A stretch of 64,000 nucleotides of DNA from a virus: the IMG/VR virus record IMGVR_UViG_3300024306_000023, positions 34,793-98,792 of that record; one strand, 5' to 3'. The notes beneath the pieces were generated by a model. The model made no database searches. It saw nothing but the letters and a program-made list of their open reading frames with translations, and was not told the origin of the DNA. Shown piece by piece: positions 17,249-24,583 of this stretch. A program made the translations under genes and the position numbers. The first letter of the stretch is position 1. Every line of letters starts with the position of its first letter.

Positions 17249-18196
17249 TCATTCTTCAGCAAGACGCTGGAAATAAGAAAGTGCATCATCTTCATCCTCA
17301 TCTTCAGTAGTAATCTTTGGAAGAGAAGGAGACTTAGAACGAGCATAAGACTGCTCTAGTTCTTCTACAACTTTAGATTCAACGGAAGGAGATTGCTCAT
17401 AACTAGCAAACTCATCTTCCTGTTCTACAACTGCACGAGAGCGAGTCGGAGAAGAATTCTTAAGACCGAGAACAGTGTTCATACGGTTCTCAAGTTCTTC
17501 ATAAGACTTGAATTGATCAGGTGCAATAGTAGCAGCTAGAGAATATTGCTTCTTCCAGATTGCTTCAAGAGCATCATCATCACTAAGAAGAGGTTCGACA
17601 GGACCAAACTCAGACTTATCATAATTCCAATACCCATCTTTCTTTACGATCTTGAGTTTGAAATTAGCACCTTGCCAGAAGTCAAAAGGATTGATCGGAG
17701 TTTCATCCTCAAACTCAGGTTGCATTGCTTCCATGATCTTATCAAAGATCTTCTTACCATACTTAAACAGGAAGACTTTACCTTCGTTGGCAGGATTAGA
17801 AGGATCCTTCACAACATAAATGTTGCTGTAATAAGAGAGTTTACGCTTTTGTTTGCGAACGATTTCTTTGTTTGCTTCGGTTCCACTATTCCAGAGTTGT
17901 CGGTTATACTCAGAAACAGGATCTTTTTGTCCGATAGTGGTCAGAGAGTTCTCAATATACCAACCACCAGGACCTTGGAATCCATGGGAATAAACTTTAG
18001 ACCAGGGAACATCTTCTCCTTCAGGTGCAGGAAGGAAACGAATCACTGCAAAACCGTTTCCAGTTTTATCCAGTTCTGGTTTCCAGAGACGCTCATCAGC
18101 ACCCCCAGAAGTTGCACTCATCTTCTCCACTTCTTTTACCAGTTTAGAAGTCAGAGAACCAAGAGAGGATTGTTTTTTAAGATCAGCAAAAGACAT
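17249..18196 (-). CDS. gp32: Single-stranded DNA-binding protein gp32
   Basis: 315 residues. The N-terminal LAST-type basic region (MSFADLKKQSS ... LTSKLVKEVEK) is followed by the core (RLWKPELDKTGNGFAVIRFLPAP) and a long acidic C-terminal tail (TTEDEDEDDALSYFQ). gp32 coats ssDNA and organises T4-type replication and recombination. In T4 a zinc ribbon of three Cys and one His lies at ~64-90. Here the equivalent stretch (ENSLTTIGQKDPVSEYNRQ) has none of the cysteines, so zinc is lost. GAGG precedes the ATG. Confidence 0.93.
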   Translation of the reverse strand: MSFADLKKQSSLGSLTSKLVKEVEKMSATSGGADERLWKPELDKTGNGFAVIRFLPAPEGEDVPWSKVYSHGFQGPGGWYIENSLTTIGQKDPVSEYNRQLWNSGTEANKEIVRKQKRKLSYYSNIYVVKDPSNPANEGKVFLFKYGKKIFDKIMEAMQPEFEDETPINPFDFWQGANFKLKIVKKDGYWNYDKSEFGPVEPLLSDDDALEAIWKKQYSLAATIAPDQFKSYEELENRMNTVLGLKNSSPTRSRAVVEQEDEFASYEQSPSVESKVVEELEQSYARSKSPSLPKITTEDEDEDDALSYFQRLAEE

Positions 18197-18246
18197 TAGA
18201 TTACCTCGGATTGTGTACGGATTTGGCTTTTGTGTACTTCGTTATT

Positions 18247-18591
18247 CTACAGGTCGGAACCTGTTTTGTCAATCTGTTCTTTCATCATCTCAAGCATCTT
18301 AGACATGTTATTGAGAATTATAGTCATATCAGTACCAGGAGGCATTCCCATCATAATCGCAGAATTGACAACTCGTTCTTTCATCTCAACTGCTTCGGGA
18401 TCATCAGATAAACTCATTCTTGTATAAAGAACTTTTTGTTTATCTAAAAGAGTTTCAAGAACTTCAACATGTTGAAGTTTTTCTTCTTTGGTCATTGTAG
18501 GAAACTTGAAAATGTTTCCGTAAATTTGTTCTTGAAGTTCTGCAATTTGAGTCATTTCTGCTCGGACAACTTCGGAACTAAAAAAACTCAT
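18247..18591 (-). CDS. DUF1825-like protein
   Basis: 114 residues. The start MSFFSSEVVRAEM, the centre LETLLDKQKVLYTRMSLSDDPEA and the closing MGMPPGTDMT resemble the small helical DUF1825 family found across cyanobacteria. Function is unknown there. It overlaps the gp59 gene by four bases (ATGA) and precedes gp32, so it is expressed with the replication genes. Cyanobacterial origin is inferred from resemblance. Confidence 0.65.
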   Translation of the reverse strand: MSFFSSEVVRAEMTQIAELQEQIYGNIFKFPTMTKEEKLQHVEVLETLLDKQKVLYTRMSLSDDPEAVEMKERVVNSAIMMGMPPGTDMTIILNNMSKMLEMMKEQIDKTGSDL

Positions 18592-19184
18592 TGATCCTCC
18601 AGGACTATTTCTTTCAAAAGTTTTCGATAACGAAATACATCAATATTTAGAAATGGATTATATTTTTTAATTCTACGACTGACGGTTTCCCACACTGGGT
18701 CTTTAAGTTTCTTATCAAACTTATTCCCGAACAGGAATATCTTATCATATATCACTAGTGTTTCTAGGCTAATTTTCCCGCTCAGGAACTTTTTTAGAAG
18801 CGGTGGATGACCCTTTGAACACTTAAAAACATCTTCAAATTTATTTTCTTCAAATAAAGATTGACTTTCTTCTTTGAAAACATAAGAAAGAGACTGTACT
18901 TTCTTCTGCCAATTTTGATATCTTTCTTCCCCTTCTTTGATCATTTCCCCAATCCAAAGTGTTTCTGGATCAGGACATGAGACAAAGTTGGCAACAAAAA
19001 ATTCTAGAACTTCTTTATCTGATTTTTGTCTTGAAATTTTTTCGAACCACATTCTGTCTTTGCGTTTATAAAAAGACTGAACGGTTGCTCTACTTTTACC
19101 ACAATATTTAAAATAATCATAACTGTCTTTGGTAAAATGATTTTTCAAAGACAGATAACATTTGTAGGCATCAAAAGGCATCAT
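18588..19184 (-). CDS. gp59: Helicase loader gp59
   Basis: 198 residues from ATG 19184 (MMPFDAYKCYLSLKNHF), or 197 from the next ATG. The opening DAYKCYLSLKNHF ... YDYFKYCGKSRATVQSFYKRKDRMWFEKISR is the hallmark of the T4 gp59 loader, an all-helical protein that places gp41 helicase on gp32-coated forks. Overlaps gp33 (TGATG) and the DUF1825-like gene (ATGA). An in-frame TTG one codon earlier is not needed. Confidence 0.87.
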   Translation of the reverse strand: MMPFDAYKCYLSLKNHFTKDSYDYFKYCGKSRATVQSFYKRKDRMWFEKISRQKSDKEVLEFFVANFVSCPDPETLWIGEMIKEGEERYQNWQKKVQSLSYVFKEESQSLFEENKFEDVFKCSKGHPPLLKKFLSGKISLETLVIYDKIFLFGNKFDKKLKDPVWETVSRRIKKYNPFLNIDVFRYRKLLKEIVLEDQ

Positions 19185-19441
19185 CAAAAAATTAATTTTG
19201 CACGGGAGGTTTTTTTAAGAAAGTTCAATTCCATTGCTTCATACTTTATTTTTTCTTTCAATGGTTTTGATATGAGCTTTGGAACGGATTCCAAATCAAT
19301 ATTGTTTTGCTCACAGAAATAAACAATAGCATCAATATAATTCATTTCAGTATTAACCTGAACAAGATTTTCAATTTCTTGAGCAAAACTTGATGGGCAG
19401 AAGAATTTACTTTCTAACGCTTTTTCTAATTCATTCTCCAT
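19184..19441 (-). CDS. gp33: Late transcription coactivator gp33
   Basis: 85 residues from ATG 19441 (MENELEKALESKFFC); AGGTCAG lies directly upstream. The segment NYIDAIVYFCEQNNIDLESVPKLISKPLKEKIKYEAMELN is the conserved gp33 helix set (shown here only as an identifying region, ~residues 33-72). In T4, gp33 bridges RNA polymerase and the gp45 sliding clamp for late transcription with gp55. Confidence 0.8.
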   Translation of the reverse strand: MENELEKALESKFFCPSSFAQEIENLVQVNTEMNYIDAIVYFCEQNNIDLESVPKLISKPLKEKIKYEAMELNFLKKTSRAKLIF

Positions 19442-20111
19442 CTGACCTAGTATTGTGATGTACAAATTCTTTGATATACCGAACTAATAGCTTAATATAA
19501 TCGTCTTTGTTTCTTTTGTCAAATACCTTTACCTCTCCACCAGGAGTCACCATAAGTGTAATGAGTTTCTTAATAGGTATTTCTGTCAATTCATAATATG
19601 CAGCAGCATAAAACATTTCTTGAACAAAATAATTTTCAATCCACTTTTCTGGTTTAATCTTATCTGATGTCTTGAAGTCTATAACAGCAAGTTCACCTTC
19701 GTATTCTGCAATACAATCGACTCTTCCCGCAAGTCCAAGATATTCTGAATAGAGTGTGCGCTCAATTGCATGAATATTATTTATCTTGTCCAAATATGGT
19801 TTTGCATGATGATACATGATTTTTGTCATGGGTTGATAATCATTCCACACAAGTTCTTTGTTTTCAAGATAATCTTGACAGACTTGGTGAAAGTCAGTGC
19901 CTCTTGCAGTTGCTCTTTTAGTAATACGATTTGCTTCTTCTAAACCTACTCGATTTCTCCAATCAATAAAAATTTGTCGATTGTAAAAAGAAGTAACCGA
20001 AGTAATTGAAGGAACCCAATCTCCATTTGGAAGATTATAGAGACGAATCCCATTCATCTCTTTTTTATTTAATTCAAGTTCACCTAGGTAATTATGATGA
20101 ATAAATGTCAT
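19431..20111 (-). CDS. PD-(D/E)XK exonuclease, RecB/Cas4-type
   Basis: 226 residues. It has the RecB-family nuclease motifs: RGTDFHQVCQDYL (His motif I, ~70-82), GLAGRVDCIAEY (catalytic Asp, ~128-139) and LAVIDFKTS (Asp-x-Lys, ~144-152), followed by a QMFYAAAYYE-like Tyr helix. The family degrades or trims DNA ends. It lies between phoH and gp33 in the replication segment, overlapping both, and could act in recombination or host DNA degradation (inference). Confidence 0.82.
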   Translation of the reverse strand: MTFIHHNYLGELELNKKEMNGIRLYNLPNGDWVPSITSVTSFYNRQIFIDWRNRVGLEEANRITKRATARGTDFHQVCQDYLENKELVWNDYQPMTKIMYHHAKPYLDKINNIHAIERTLYSEYLGLAGRVDCIAEYEGELAVIDFKTSDKIKPEKWIENYFVQEMFYAAAYYELTEIPIKKLITLMVTPGGEVKVFDKRNKDDYIKLLVRYIKEFVHHNTRSDGE

Positions 20112-20860
20112 GCACCGATTTCCATTTTTGCGAGAATGTATTCTTTAACAAATCCTGAACGAACAATATCATCCACACTAAATTCAATAATATCAATTGA
20201 TGGCATGATTCGAAGAATCTTCATGAAATCAACAATTCCATTTTTCTCATTTGTTTTGATGAGATCGGATTGAGTAGCATCACCACAGAAAAGAATTTTA
20301 GAATTCTCACCCACACGAGTAATGATTGAATCAAGTTCATGAAAGTTTAGATTCTGAAACTCATCGACAATGATGATTGCATTGTCTAGAGTTGTACCAC
20401 GAATAAAAGAAGTGCTCCAGAAACTAATCGTACCTTGAGTTTTAAGATTTCCATAGAGCATTTCAAAAGAAGCTTCATCAGGCATTTCAAACATGTACTT
20501 CACCATGTTCTTATATGGAATCTGATAAAGACTTGACTTGTCTTCATGATCTCCAGGAAGGAATCCAATTTCACGAGTAGCAACCAAAGACCTTACGATA
20601 TAAATTTTTTCATAAGGACTTTTTTCATCGAGAACATCTTTGATTGCATTATAAAGTGCAATAAAGGTCTTACCAGTTCCAGCGCAACCATAAGCAACAA
20701 TGTTTTTATCTAACTTATAAGATTTAAAAAACTCTTCTTGATTGTCAGTAAGAGGTTCAATATTTCTTATAATGTCGAGATTGATTGGTTTCTTTCTCTT
20801 CATTTGCCTGTTGCTCATACCAAATGGAACTGGATTTTTAGGGGTGTTTTTTCTAGGCAT
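20108..20860 (-). CDS. phoH: PhoH-like P-loop ATPase
   Basis: 250 residues. Walker A GCAGTGKT is at ~58-65, then IVRSLVATREIGFLPGDHEDK, a Walker B IIIVDEFQNL near 163, and FCGDATQSDL. This is the PhoH family of putative ATPases/RNA helicase-like proteins, named from the E. coli phosphate regulon. It is common in marine phages, where its exact role is unresolved. ATGA-type overlap with the exonuclease gene. Confidence 0.92.
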   Translation of the reverse strand: MPRKNTPKNPVPFGMSNRQMKRKKPINLDIIRNIEPLTDNQEEFFKSYKLDKNIVAYGCAGTGKTFIALYNAIKDVLDEKSPYEKIYIVRSLVATREIGFLPGDHEDKSSLYQIPYKNMVKYMFEMPDEASFEMLYGNLKTQGTISFWSTSFIRGTTLDNAIIIVDEFQNLNFHELDSIITRVGENSKILFCGDATQSDLIKTNEKNGIVDFMKILRIMPSIDIIEFSVDDIVRSGFVKEYILAKMEIGA

Positions 20861-20861
20861 A

Positions 20862-21110
20862 TCAGACTGGTTTTACATTTGATCCTGGTACTTTTGATGC
20901 TTTGTATAGAACATCATTCCATCCAGGGTGAGATTTTTTAAGTCTATCATAGATTTCACCGACTTCTCCTGAATTGGGACAAGTTGACGGATCTGACCAA
21001 TCCCTATCCCAATCTGGATTATCTATTTTCCACTGGTCCCAATCATGAACACTTAAAGTGACTTCTTTTTGTTCACCAGTCTGTTTATTAATAACAGGAT
21101 ATGTTGCCAA
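20862..21110 (-). CDS. Conserved small acidic cyanophage protein
   Basis: 82 residues, opening MATYPVINKQTGEQKEV. The start appears to be TTG at 21108-21110, with GGAGAAGT spaced well upstream. It is Trp/Asp-rich (DWDQWKIDNPDWDRDWSDPS) and has one Cys. Similar proteins occur next to phoH in other cyanomyoviruses, but no function is known to me. It is the first gene after the late motif at 21137-21144. Confidence 0.72.
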   Translation of the reverse strand: MATYPVINKQTGEQKEVTLSVHDWDQWKIDNPDWDRDWSDPSTCPNSGEVGEIYDRLKKSHPGWNDVLYKASKVPGSNVKPV

Positions 21111-21136
21111 TGTTACTTCTCCATAGTATGTAAGGA

Positions 21137-21144
21137 TATTTATT
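21137..21144 (-). promoter_or_regulatory. Late promoter motif AATAAATA
   Basis: NATAAATA on the minus strand overlapping the thyX stop codon, 27 bases before the 82-residue gene. It would add late transcription of the phoH-gp32 run. Confidence 0.5.
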
Positions 21145-21871
21145 CAATCGTAATTGAAGGAGCATCAGAGCATTCTGGACAGTCTTCACGAGTCCATCCA
21201 AGTGCTTCAGATACCGCAGGGAACTGGCAAGTAAAGATACAACGAACAAGTTCTGCAATCTCCATATGTTCCTTCTGCGTACCGTGTGCAGAGCGAAGAT
21301 CGATGTAATGTATCCATGACCTTACAGAACCGGTCATATAAAGTCTTGTGGGGGTCGCCAAGGGCAGTACGAACCTTGCGCACTCCTTTGCTACTCCTTT
21401 CTCCAGAAGACGGTTGTAGAGTCTCAGACCCTGCTCAAAATGAACGCGGATGTCTTCGGTCAGAGTCAGTTTCAAATAGTCAGGAATGTCATCAATAGAG
21501 TTCTGACGATTCTTATTGTCTTGACGACGAAGTTCTGGTAGCGGAATAGTTTTATTCAGAAGATTTGTGTCAGCATACCGTTGTGAAAATTCTTGATATG
21601 TGAAAGAACGGTGTCGTAAGATTTGAGCTGCTAGACCGCGAGTGGTGTTAATCTCTACGGTCATACTTGCTTGCTCAAAGATACTCCAGTGTTGATGTTG
21701 AATACAGTACTTAAGGAGACCAGAGAACTTTTCATTATCCTGATTAGCAGGATTAGAAACCCTAGCACAGTATGCCATATGTTTCTCTGCATCAGGAGTA
21801 ACACTAATCAGTTTTACTTCTGGTTTCATAAATTCAAATTCTTCAGTCAGCATATCCATCGTCATCGTCAT
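21140..21871 (-). CDS. thyX: Flavin-dependent thymidylate synthase ThyX
   Basis: 243 residues. The ThyX motif RHRSFTYQEFSQRY is at ~86-99 (family RHRxxSxxExSxRY; the Ser at position five is Phe-Thr-Tyr here, as in many cyanophages). Other conserved parts are the opening HMAYCARVSNP and RSWIHYIDLRSAHGTQ. The enzyme makes dTMP from dUMP with FAD and methylene-THF, supplying thymidine for phage DNA. The first in-frame ATG is at 21871; internal Met codons at residues 3, 5 and 7 are alternatives. It overlaps the upstream small gene. Confidence 0.93.
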   Translation of the reverse strand: MTMTMDMLTEEFEFMKPEVKLISVTPDAEKHMAYCARVSNPANQDNEKFSGLLKYCIQHQHWSIFEQASMTVEINTTRGLAAQILRHRSFTYQEFSQRYADTNLLNKTIPLPELRRQDNKNRQNSIDDIPDYLKLTLTEDIRVHFEQGLRLYNRLLEKGVAKECARFVLPLATPTRLYMTGSVRSWIHYIDLRSAHGTQKEHMEIAELVRCIFTCQFPAVSEALGWTREDCPECSDAPSITIE

Positions 21872-22025
21872 AAAATACTTCGTCGTAATCGTTTAGGTAA
21901 GGTGCAATTTCTTCATATCGTGGTTCTTGTGTATAAGAATCCACATCAGAATTAATCTCTGACTTGAGACATTCTACCAGAGACTCAAGGTTTCTGACAA
22001 TAATCTTAAGCTTTTCTTGATTCAT
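21843..22025 (-). CDS. Small acidic protein upstream of thyX
   Basis: 60 residues from ATG 22025 (MNQEKLKIIVRNLESL), with GAGGTTGATAA upstream. A TTG six codons earlier is less likely. It has an N-terminal helix and a very acidic C-terminus (YDEVFYDDDDGYAD). It overlaps thyX by 29 bases and is the first gene of the operon driven by the promoter at 22049-22077. No known function. Confidence 0.65.
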   Translation of the reverse strand: MNQEKLKIIVRNLESLVECLKSEINSDVDSYTQEPRYEEIAPYLNDYDEVFYDDDDGYAD

Positions 22026-22048
22026 GTTTATCAACCTCGACAAAGGTA

Positions 22049-22077
22049 ATTATACACAAAAAAAAGAGGGGAGTCAA
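22049..22077 (-). promoter_or_regulatory. Sigma70-type promoter with -35 in a terminator
   Basis: Minus strand TTGACT (22072-22077), 17-base spacer, TATAAT (22049-22054). The -35 box overlaps the loop and 3' arm of the hairpin at 22065-22086. It drives the 60-residue gene and thyX. Confidence 0.8.
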
Positions 22078-22087
22078 GTCCCCTCTT
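22065..22087 (-). terminator. Terminator, stem AGAGGGGA/TCCCCTCT
   Basis: An 8-bp perfect stem with a 6-base loop and TTTTTTTT on the minus-strand side. It ends the small-gene transcript from 22091-22338 and contains the next promoter's -35 box. Confidence 0.85.
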
Positions 22088-22090
22088 AAA

Positions 22091-22189
22091 TCATTTTGCT
22101 GCTACCAGAGTAGCAAGAGATGCTTTACGACGCCTCTCTTCTTTTTGCTTTTGCTCTTTAATGAGTTGAAGTGCATTAAGTTTTTTCAT
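22091..22189 (-). CDS. 32-residue basic peptide
   Basis: MKKLNALQLIKEQKQKEERR start; Lys/Arg/Glu-rich single helix. ATGA overlap with the upstream 50-residue gene and GAGAGGTC Shine-Dalgarno. The terminator follows its stop directly. Function unknown. Confidence 0.55.
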   Translation of the reverse strand: MKKLNALQLIKEQKQKEERRRKASLATLVAAK

Positions 22190-22338
22190 TTTGACCTCTC
22201 CATGGAAAGTTTATTTCCATTTTCATCAACATAAAACATGGTTCCACGATAGATTTCTACTCGCGGTTCTTGTTTAAATGATTGATTTGGGCGGTTAGCA
22301 GTATCATATTCGATACCACGATATACTACTTTTGACAT
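22186..22338 (-). CDS. DUF4278-like small protein
   Basis: 50 residues: MSKVVYRGIEYDTANR then EIYRGTMFYVDENG. Two YRG motifs around a short linker resemble cyanobacterial DUF4278 peptides (YRGxxY). GGAGAAACC precedes the start. Coupled to the 32-residue peptide. Function is unknown in hosts as well. Confidence 0.6.
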   Translation of the reverse strand: MSKVVYRGIEYDTANRPNQSFKQEPRVEIYRGTMFYVDENGNKLSMERSK

Positions 22339-22393
22339 TAGGTTTCTCCTTAATGGTTTAGGTTAAAGAGCGTTCCTTCAGTCGGCGTTTGCG

Positions 22394-22415
22394 TTCGCTA
22401 TTTGCGAATAGCGAA
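22394..22415. repeat. GC-rich inverted repeat (hairpin)
   Basis: TTCGCTATT (22394-22402) and AATAGCGAA (22407-22415) form a perfect 9-bp stem with a TGCG loop. It sits inside a GC-rich non-coding island at ~22378-22450, quite unlike the surrounding AT-rich DNA. Confidence 0.8.
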
Positions 22416-22459
22416 TGAACGATCCGTTCCGCGTCGGCTTACTTCCGTCCTATTAGGTT

Positions 22460-22663
22460 TTAGCACTTTACTATGAAGTCCTTTCGGAGTTCTAATAACA
22501 ATCGGTCCTCTATCTTTTGAATTACTACATCGTCGTTTTTAACGATGTCCATTAGTTCCATCGCGGTGTCGCAAGAAACTGCAACCTGTTGGATGCTAGA
22601 TGCTTGTGGCGCTGAAACGAAGAGGAAAGGAACCCATGCTAAAAGCAAGAGTGCTTTAGTCAT
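22460..22663 (-). CDS. Small exported protein
   Basis: 67 residues. A signal peptide is clear: MTKALLLLAWVPFLFVSAPQASS, hydrophobic with a likely cut after an A-x-A/S site. The ~45-residue mature part has two Cys (SCDTAMEL and the C-terminal KC) that could form a disulfide. Periplasmic or envelope location inferred. A TATAAT box lies 25 bases upstream within a TAGAGG/CCTCTA inverted repeat. Confidence 0.6.
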   Translation of the reverse strand: MTKALLLLAWVPFLFVSAPQASSIQQVAVSCDTAMELMDIVKNDDVVIQKIEDRLLLELRKDFIVKC

Positions 22664-22741
22664 AGGATGAACGGTAGAGGATTATTATACCTCTAATCAA
22701 CTTATATAGGAAGTTTTGTGTGTATTTCCTGATACAATTTT

Positions 22742-23068
22742 TTACCTCTCAATATAACTTAATGTATGATTGGTAGCATAAAGTTGTTGGATAATTATAT
22801 CGCATCCAATTTTAGGATTACAATCTCCACAAGTATAAACATCCACTGCTGCTTTACCTTCTTCAGGCCATGTATGAATACTAATATGACTTTCTGAAAG
22901 TAAACAAATTACAGTAACTCCCTGTGGTTCAAACTTTTTTGAAATTGTTTGAACCACAGTAGCACCACTTGCAACTGCTGCATTTTCGAGTAAGTCTATA
23001 AGACAACGCTCGTCGTCCAAAAGGACAAACGAGCATCCATACAAGTTAAGTAGATAATGCTTTCCCAT
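22742..23068 (-). CDS. speD: S-adenosylmethionine decarboxylase SpeD
   Basis: 108 residues, the usual length of the bacterial small SpeD. The self-cleavage site is intact: LLSESHISIHTWPE (Glu59-Ser60; Ser60 becomes the pyruvoyl group), followed by AAVDVYTCGDC. The enzyme makes decarboxylated AdoMet for spermidine synthesis. speD is a known auxiliary metabolic gene in cyanomyoviruses. It may help DNA packaging charge balance or host photosystem stability (inference). Confidence 0.92.
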   Translation of the reverse strand: MGKHYLLNLYGCSFVLLDDERCLIDLLENAAVASGATVVQTISKKFEPQGVTVICLLSESHISIHTWPEEGKAAVDVYTCGDCNPKIGCDIIIQQLYATNHTLSYIER

Positions 23069-23075
23069 TTTGACG

Positions 23076-23258
23076 TTAGTTTTCTTCCGCTTCTTTTATT
23101 AATGAACTTATAATATCTTCCGTACCATCCATCGTTTTAATAGTAAACAAAGATGACCTTTGATATTTTTTAATTTTTTTATATTTTTTAAGAAGTTTAT
23201 TTAGTTCTTCTTTATAAATTGCTACTTCAATTTTTTCTTCACTAAAACCTTCACTCAT
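23076..23258 (-). CDS. Small basic helical protein
   Basis: 60 residues (MSEGFSEEKIEVAIYKEELN), Lys-rich with a predicted amphipathic helix (LLKKYKKIKKYQR). ATGA overlap with the upstream gene. Ends 7 bases before speD. No function recognised. Confidence 0.6.
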   Translation of the reverse strand: MSEGFSEEKIEVAIYKEELNKLLKKYKKIKKYQRSSLFTIKTMDGTEDIISSLIKEAEEN

Positions 23259-23593
23259 TTTCTTTTTTTCTTCTCGGGTTGTTTATATCCCCAAAGCTTT
23301 GGATTTGTTCTACCATATCCAAAATCAATCTTTTTAACAGCACCTGGACCATACTTGTCATAGTACATATCAAAAAGATTTACTCGTTTGGGACAACGAG
23401 TTAAATCAATATGTTCTTCACCATCAACAACATACCAAATCAAGTATGCATCGTTGGGAAGTGAAGAATCTTTTGCTTTTTCTACAGTAGTTTTTTCAAA
23501 AAGAATTTCACATCCATACTCATGAGGCAGAACTTTATTAATCTTGCTTTTATTTTCTGCCATTTTCTTTTTCGCTCCTACTGCTATACTCAT
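23255..23593 (-). CDS. Conserved cyanophage protein
   Basis: 112 residues from ATG 23593, which overlaps the upstream stop (ATGA); ATG 23563 (MAENKSKINKVLPHEYG) with AGGAG upstream is an alternative. Centre: DAYLIWYVVDGEEHIDLTRC. The tail is basic (KKKRK). It recurs beside the DUF6433-like gene in related phages as far as I recall. No function known. Confidence 0.68.
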   Translation of the reverse strand: MSIAVGAKKKMAENKSKINKVLPHEYGCEILFEKTTVEKAKDSSLPNDAYLIWYVVDGEEHIDLTRCPKRVNLFDMYYDKYGPGAVKKIDFGYGRTNPKLWGYKQPEKKKRK

Positions 23594-24159
23594 GAACGAC
23601 CACCCCACTGAACATCGGGGTATGCTTCTTTTACATTTTCAAGAGTTATTTTGTATTTAGTTTGCAGTTTTTTATCTTTTGTAAGGATCAATAATTCTGC
23701 TTCTTTTGGATGAAGTCCCTGAAGTAAATTGATAAACATCATCTCTCTACGAATTGTAGATAGACTGTTGTTTCCACCTTTTACATAGTGATATAAATTT
23801 TGATACTCTCTGCGAAGAGAGGTTCTGCCGCGAGCATTAAGATCCTGTCCAGTGGCAGATTCACCACCAGAAGCTTCTCTCATCAAATTCTCAGAAAGAG
23901 TTCCAGAATAAACAGATTGCTCATCCGCATTTGCATAAGGAACATCACCTTCAGGAAGAAGAGAAACTACAGACTCATCAAAGTTCCAAATAAAAATAGT
24001 TTTTAAAGAATCATGTTCATAAGTTTTTAAAACTTCAATCTTCTTTGCATTCGATCTCTGCTTTGAAGCAAGTTCCAAAATTTCAAATACAAAAGGATTT
24101 GGCGGAAGAACTTCGATATTTTCTTCAGTCTTCTTCCTCGTCTTCGTCGGTGTAGTCAT
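23590..24159 (-). CDS. Conserved marine T4-like phage protein (DUF6433-like)
   Basis: 189 residues from ATG 24159 (MTTPTKTRKKTEENI); a TTG six codons earlier is less likely. Key parts: PPNPFVFEILELASKQRS, HDSLKTIFIWNFDESV, YHYVKGGNNSLSTIRREMMFINLL, PKEAELLILTKD. I recognise it as a widespread conserved protein of marine T4-like phages (DUF6433, tentative). Its function is not established to my knowledge. The Arg-rich helix after KGGN might bind nucleic acid. Confidence 0.75.
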   Translation of the reverse strand: MTTPTKTRKKTEENIEVLPPNPFVFEILELASKQRSNAKKIEVLKTYEHDSLKTIFIWNFDESVVSLLPEGDVPYANADEQSVYSGTLSENLMREASGGESATGQDLNARGRTSLRREYQNLYHYVKGGNNSLSTIRREMMFINLLQGLHPKEAELLILTKDKKLQTKYKITLENVKEAYPDVQWGGRS

Positions 24160-24358
24160 AATCGTAATCGTTTTCAAATCGTACAGATACTATTTCGTCA
24201 GGTATTACCTGCCCATTTTCATCAAAAAACTCTGGATGCAAATATGGAGGTTTTGATTCCAATAAATGTCTATAAGTTAACCAACCTATTATACCTCCTA
24301 CCATAAAAAAGAGCAATGTGAACATCGTGACGAATGTTATTACATATGCTGTTTCCAT
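24125..24358 (-). CDS. Small membrane protein
   Basis: 77 residues. One transmembrane helix at ~5-27 (VITFVTMFTLLFFMVGGIIGWL), then a cytosolic part HPEFFDENGQVIPDEIVSVRFE and an Asp/Glu/Tyr tail. Overlaps the next gene by 35 bases. Related small membrane proteins are common in cyanomyoviruses. Role unknown. Confidence 0.68.
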   Translation of the reverse strand: METAYVITFVTMFTLLFFMVGGIIGWLTYRHLLESKPPYLHPEFFDENGQVIPDEIVSVRFENDYDYDYTDEDEEED

Positions 24359-24376
24359 TTTTCTTCTCCAGAGAGT

Positions 24377-24583
24377 TTATTTTTTCCTAATATCAAAATG
24401 AAATTCTATAAAGAAATGAAACTCCCTACGGAATAGAGAAATCATTTTACCAAACTTCACTTGAAAAGTTTTTGGTTCTGGTAATTTTTTCCTCCTATTC
24501 CTAAGTAATAATTCAATTCCCCGATTAATTTCGGGTTCTGATTTATTTAGTTTGCTTCTTTCGTCTTCCTGGTCTCTTATCAT
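24377..24583 (-). CDS. Small basic protein
   Basis: 68 residues from ATG 24583 (MIRDQEDERSKLNKSEP), basic, with the aromatic ending EFHFFIEFHFDIRKK. It overlaps the end of the upstream gene by 41 bases, so the start is uncertain. No family recognised. Confidence 0.5.
   Translation of the reverse strand: MIRDQEDERSKLNKSEPEINRGIELLLRNRRKKLPEPKTFQVKFGKMISLFRREFHFFIEFHFDIRKK

Noticed and set aside
17546-18199. 217-codon plus-strand ORF opposite gp32
   Set aside because: Antisense shadow of the conserved gp32 gene.
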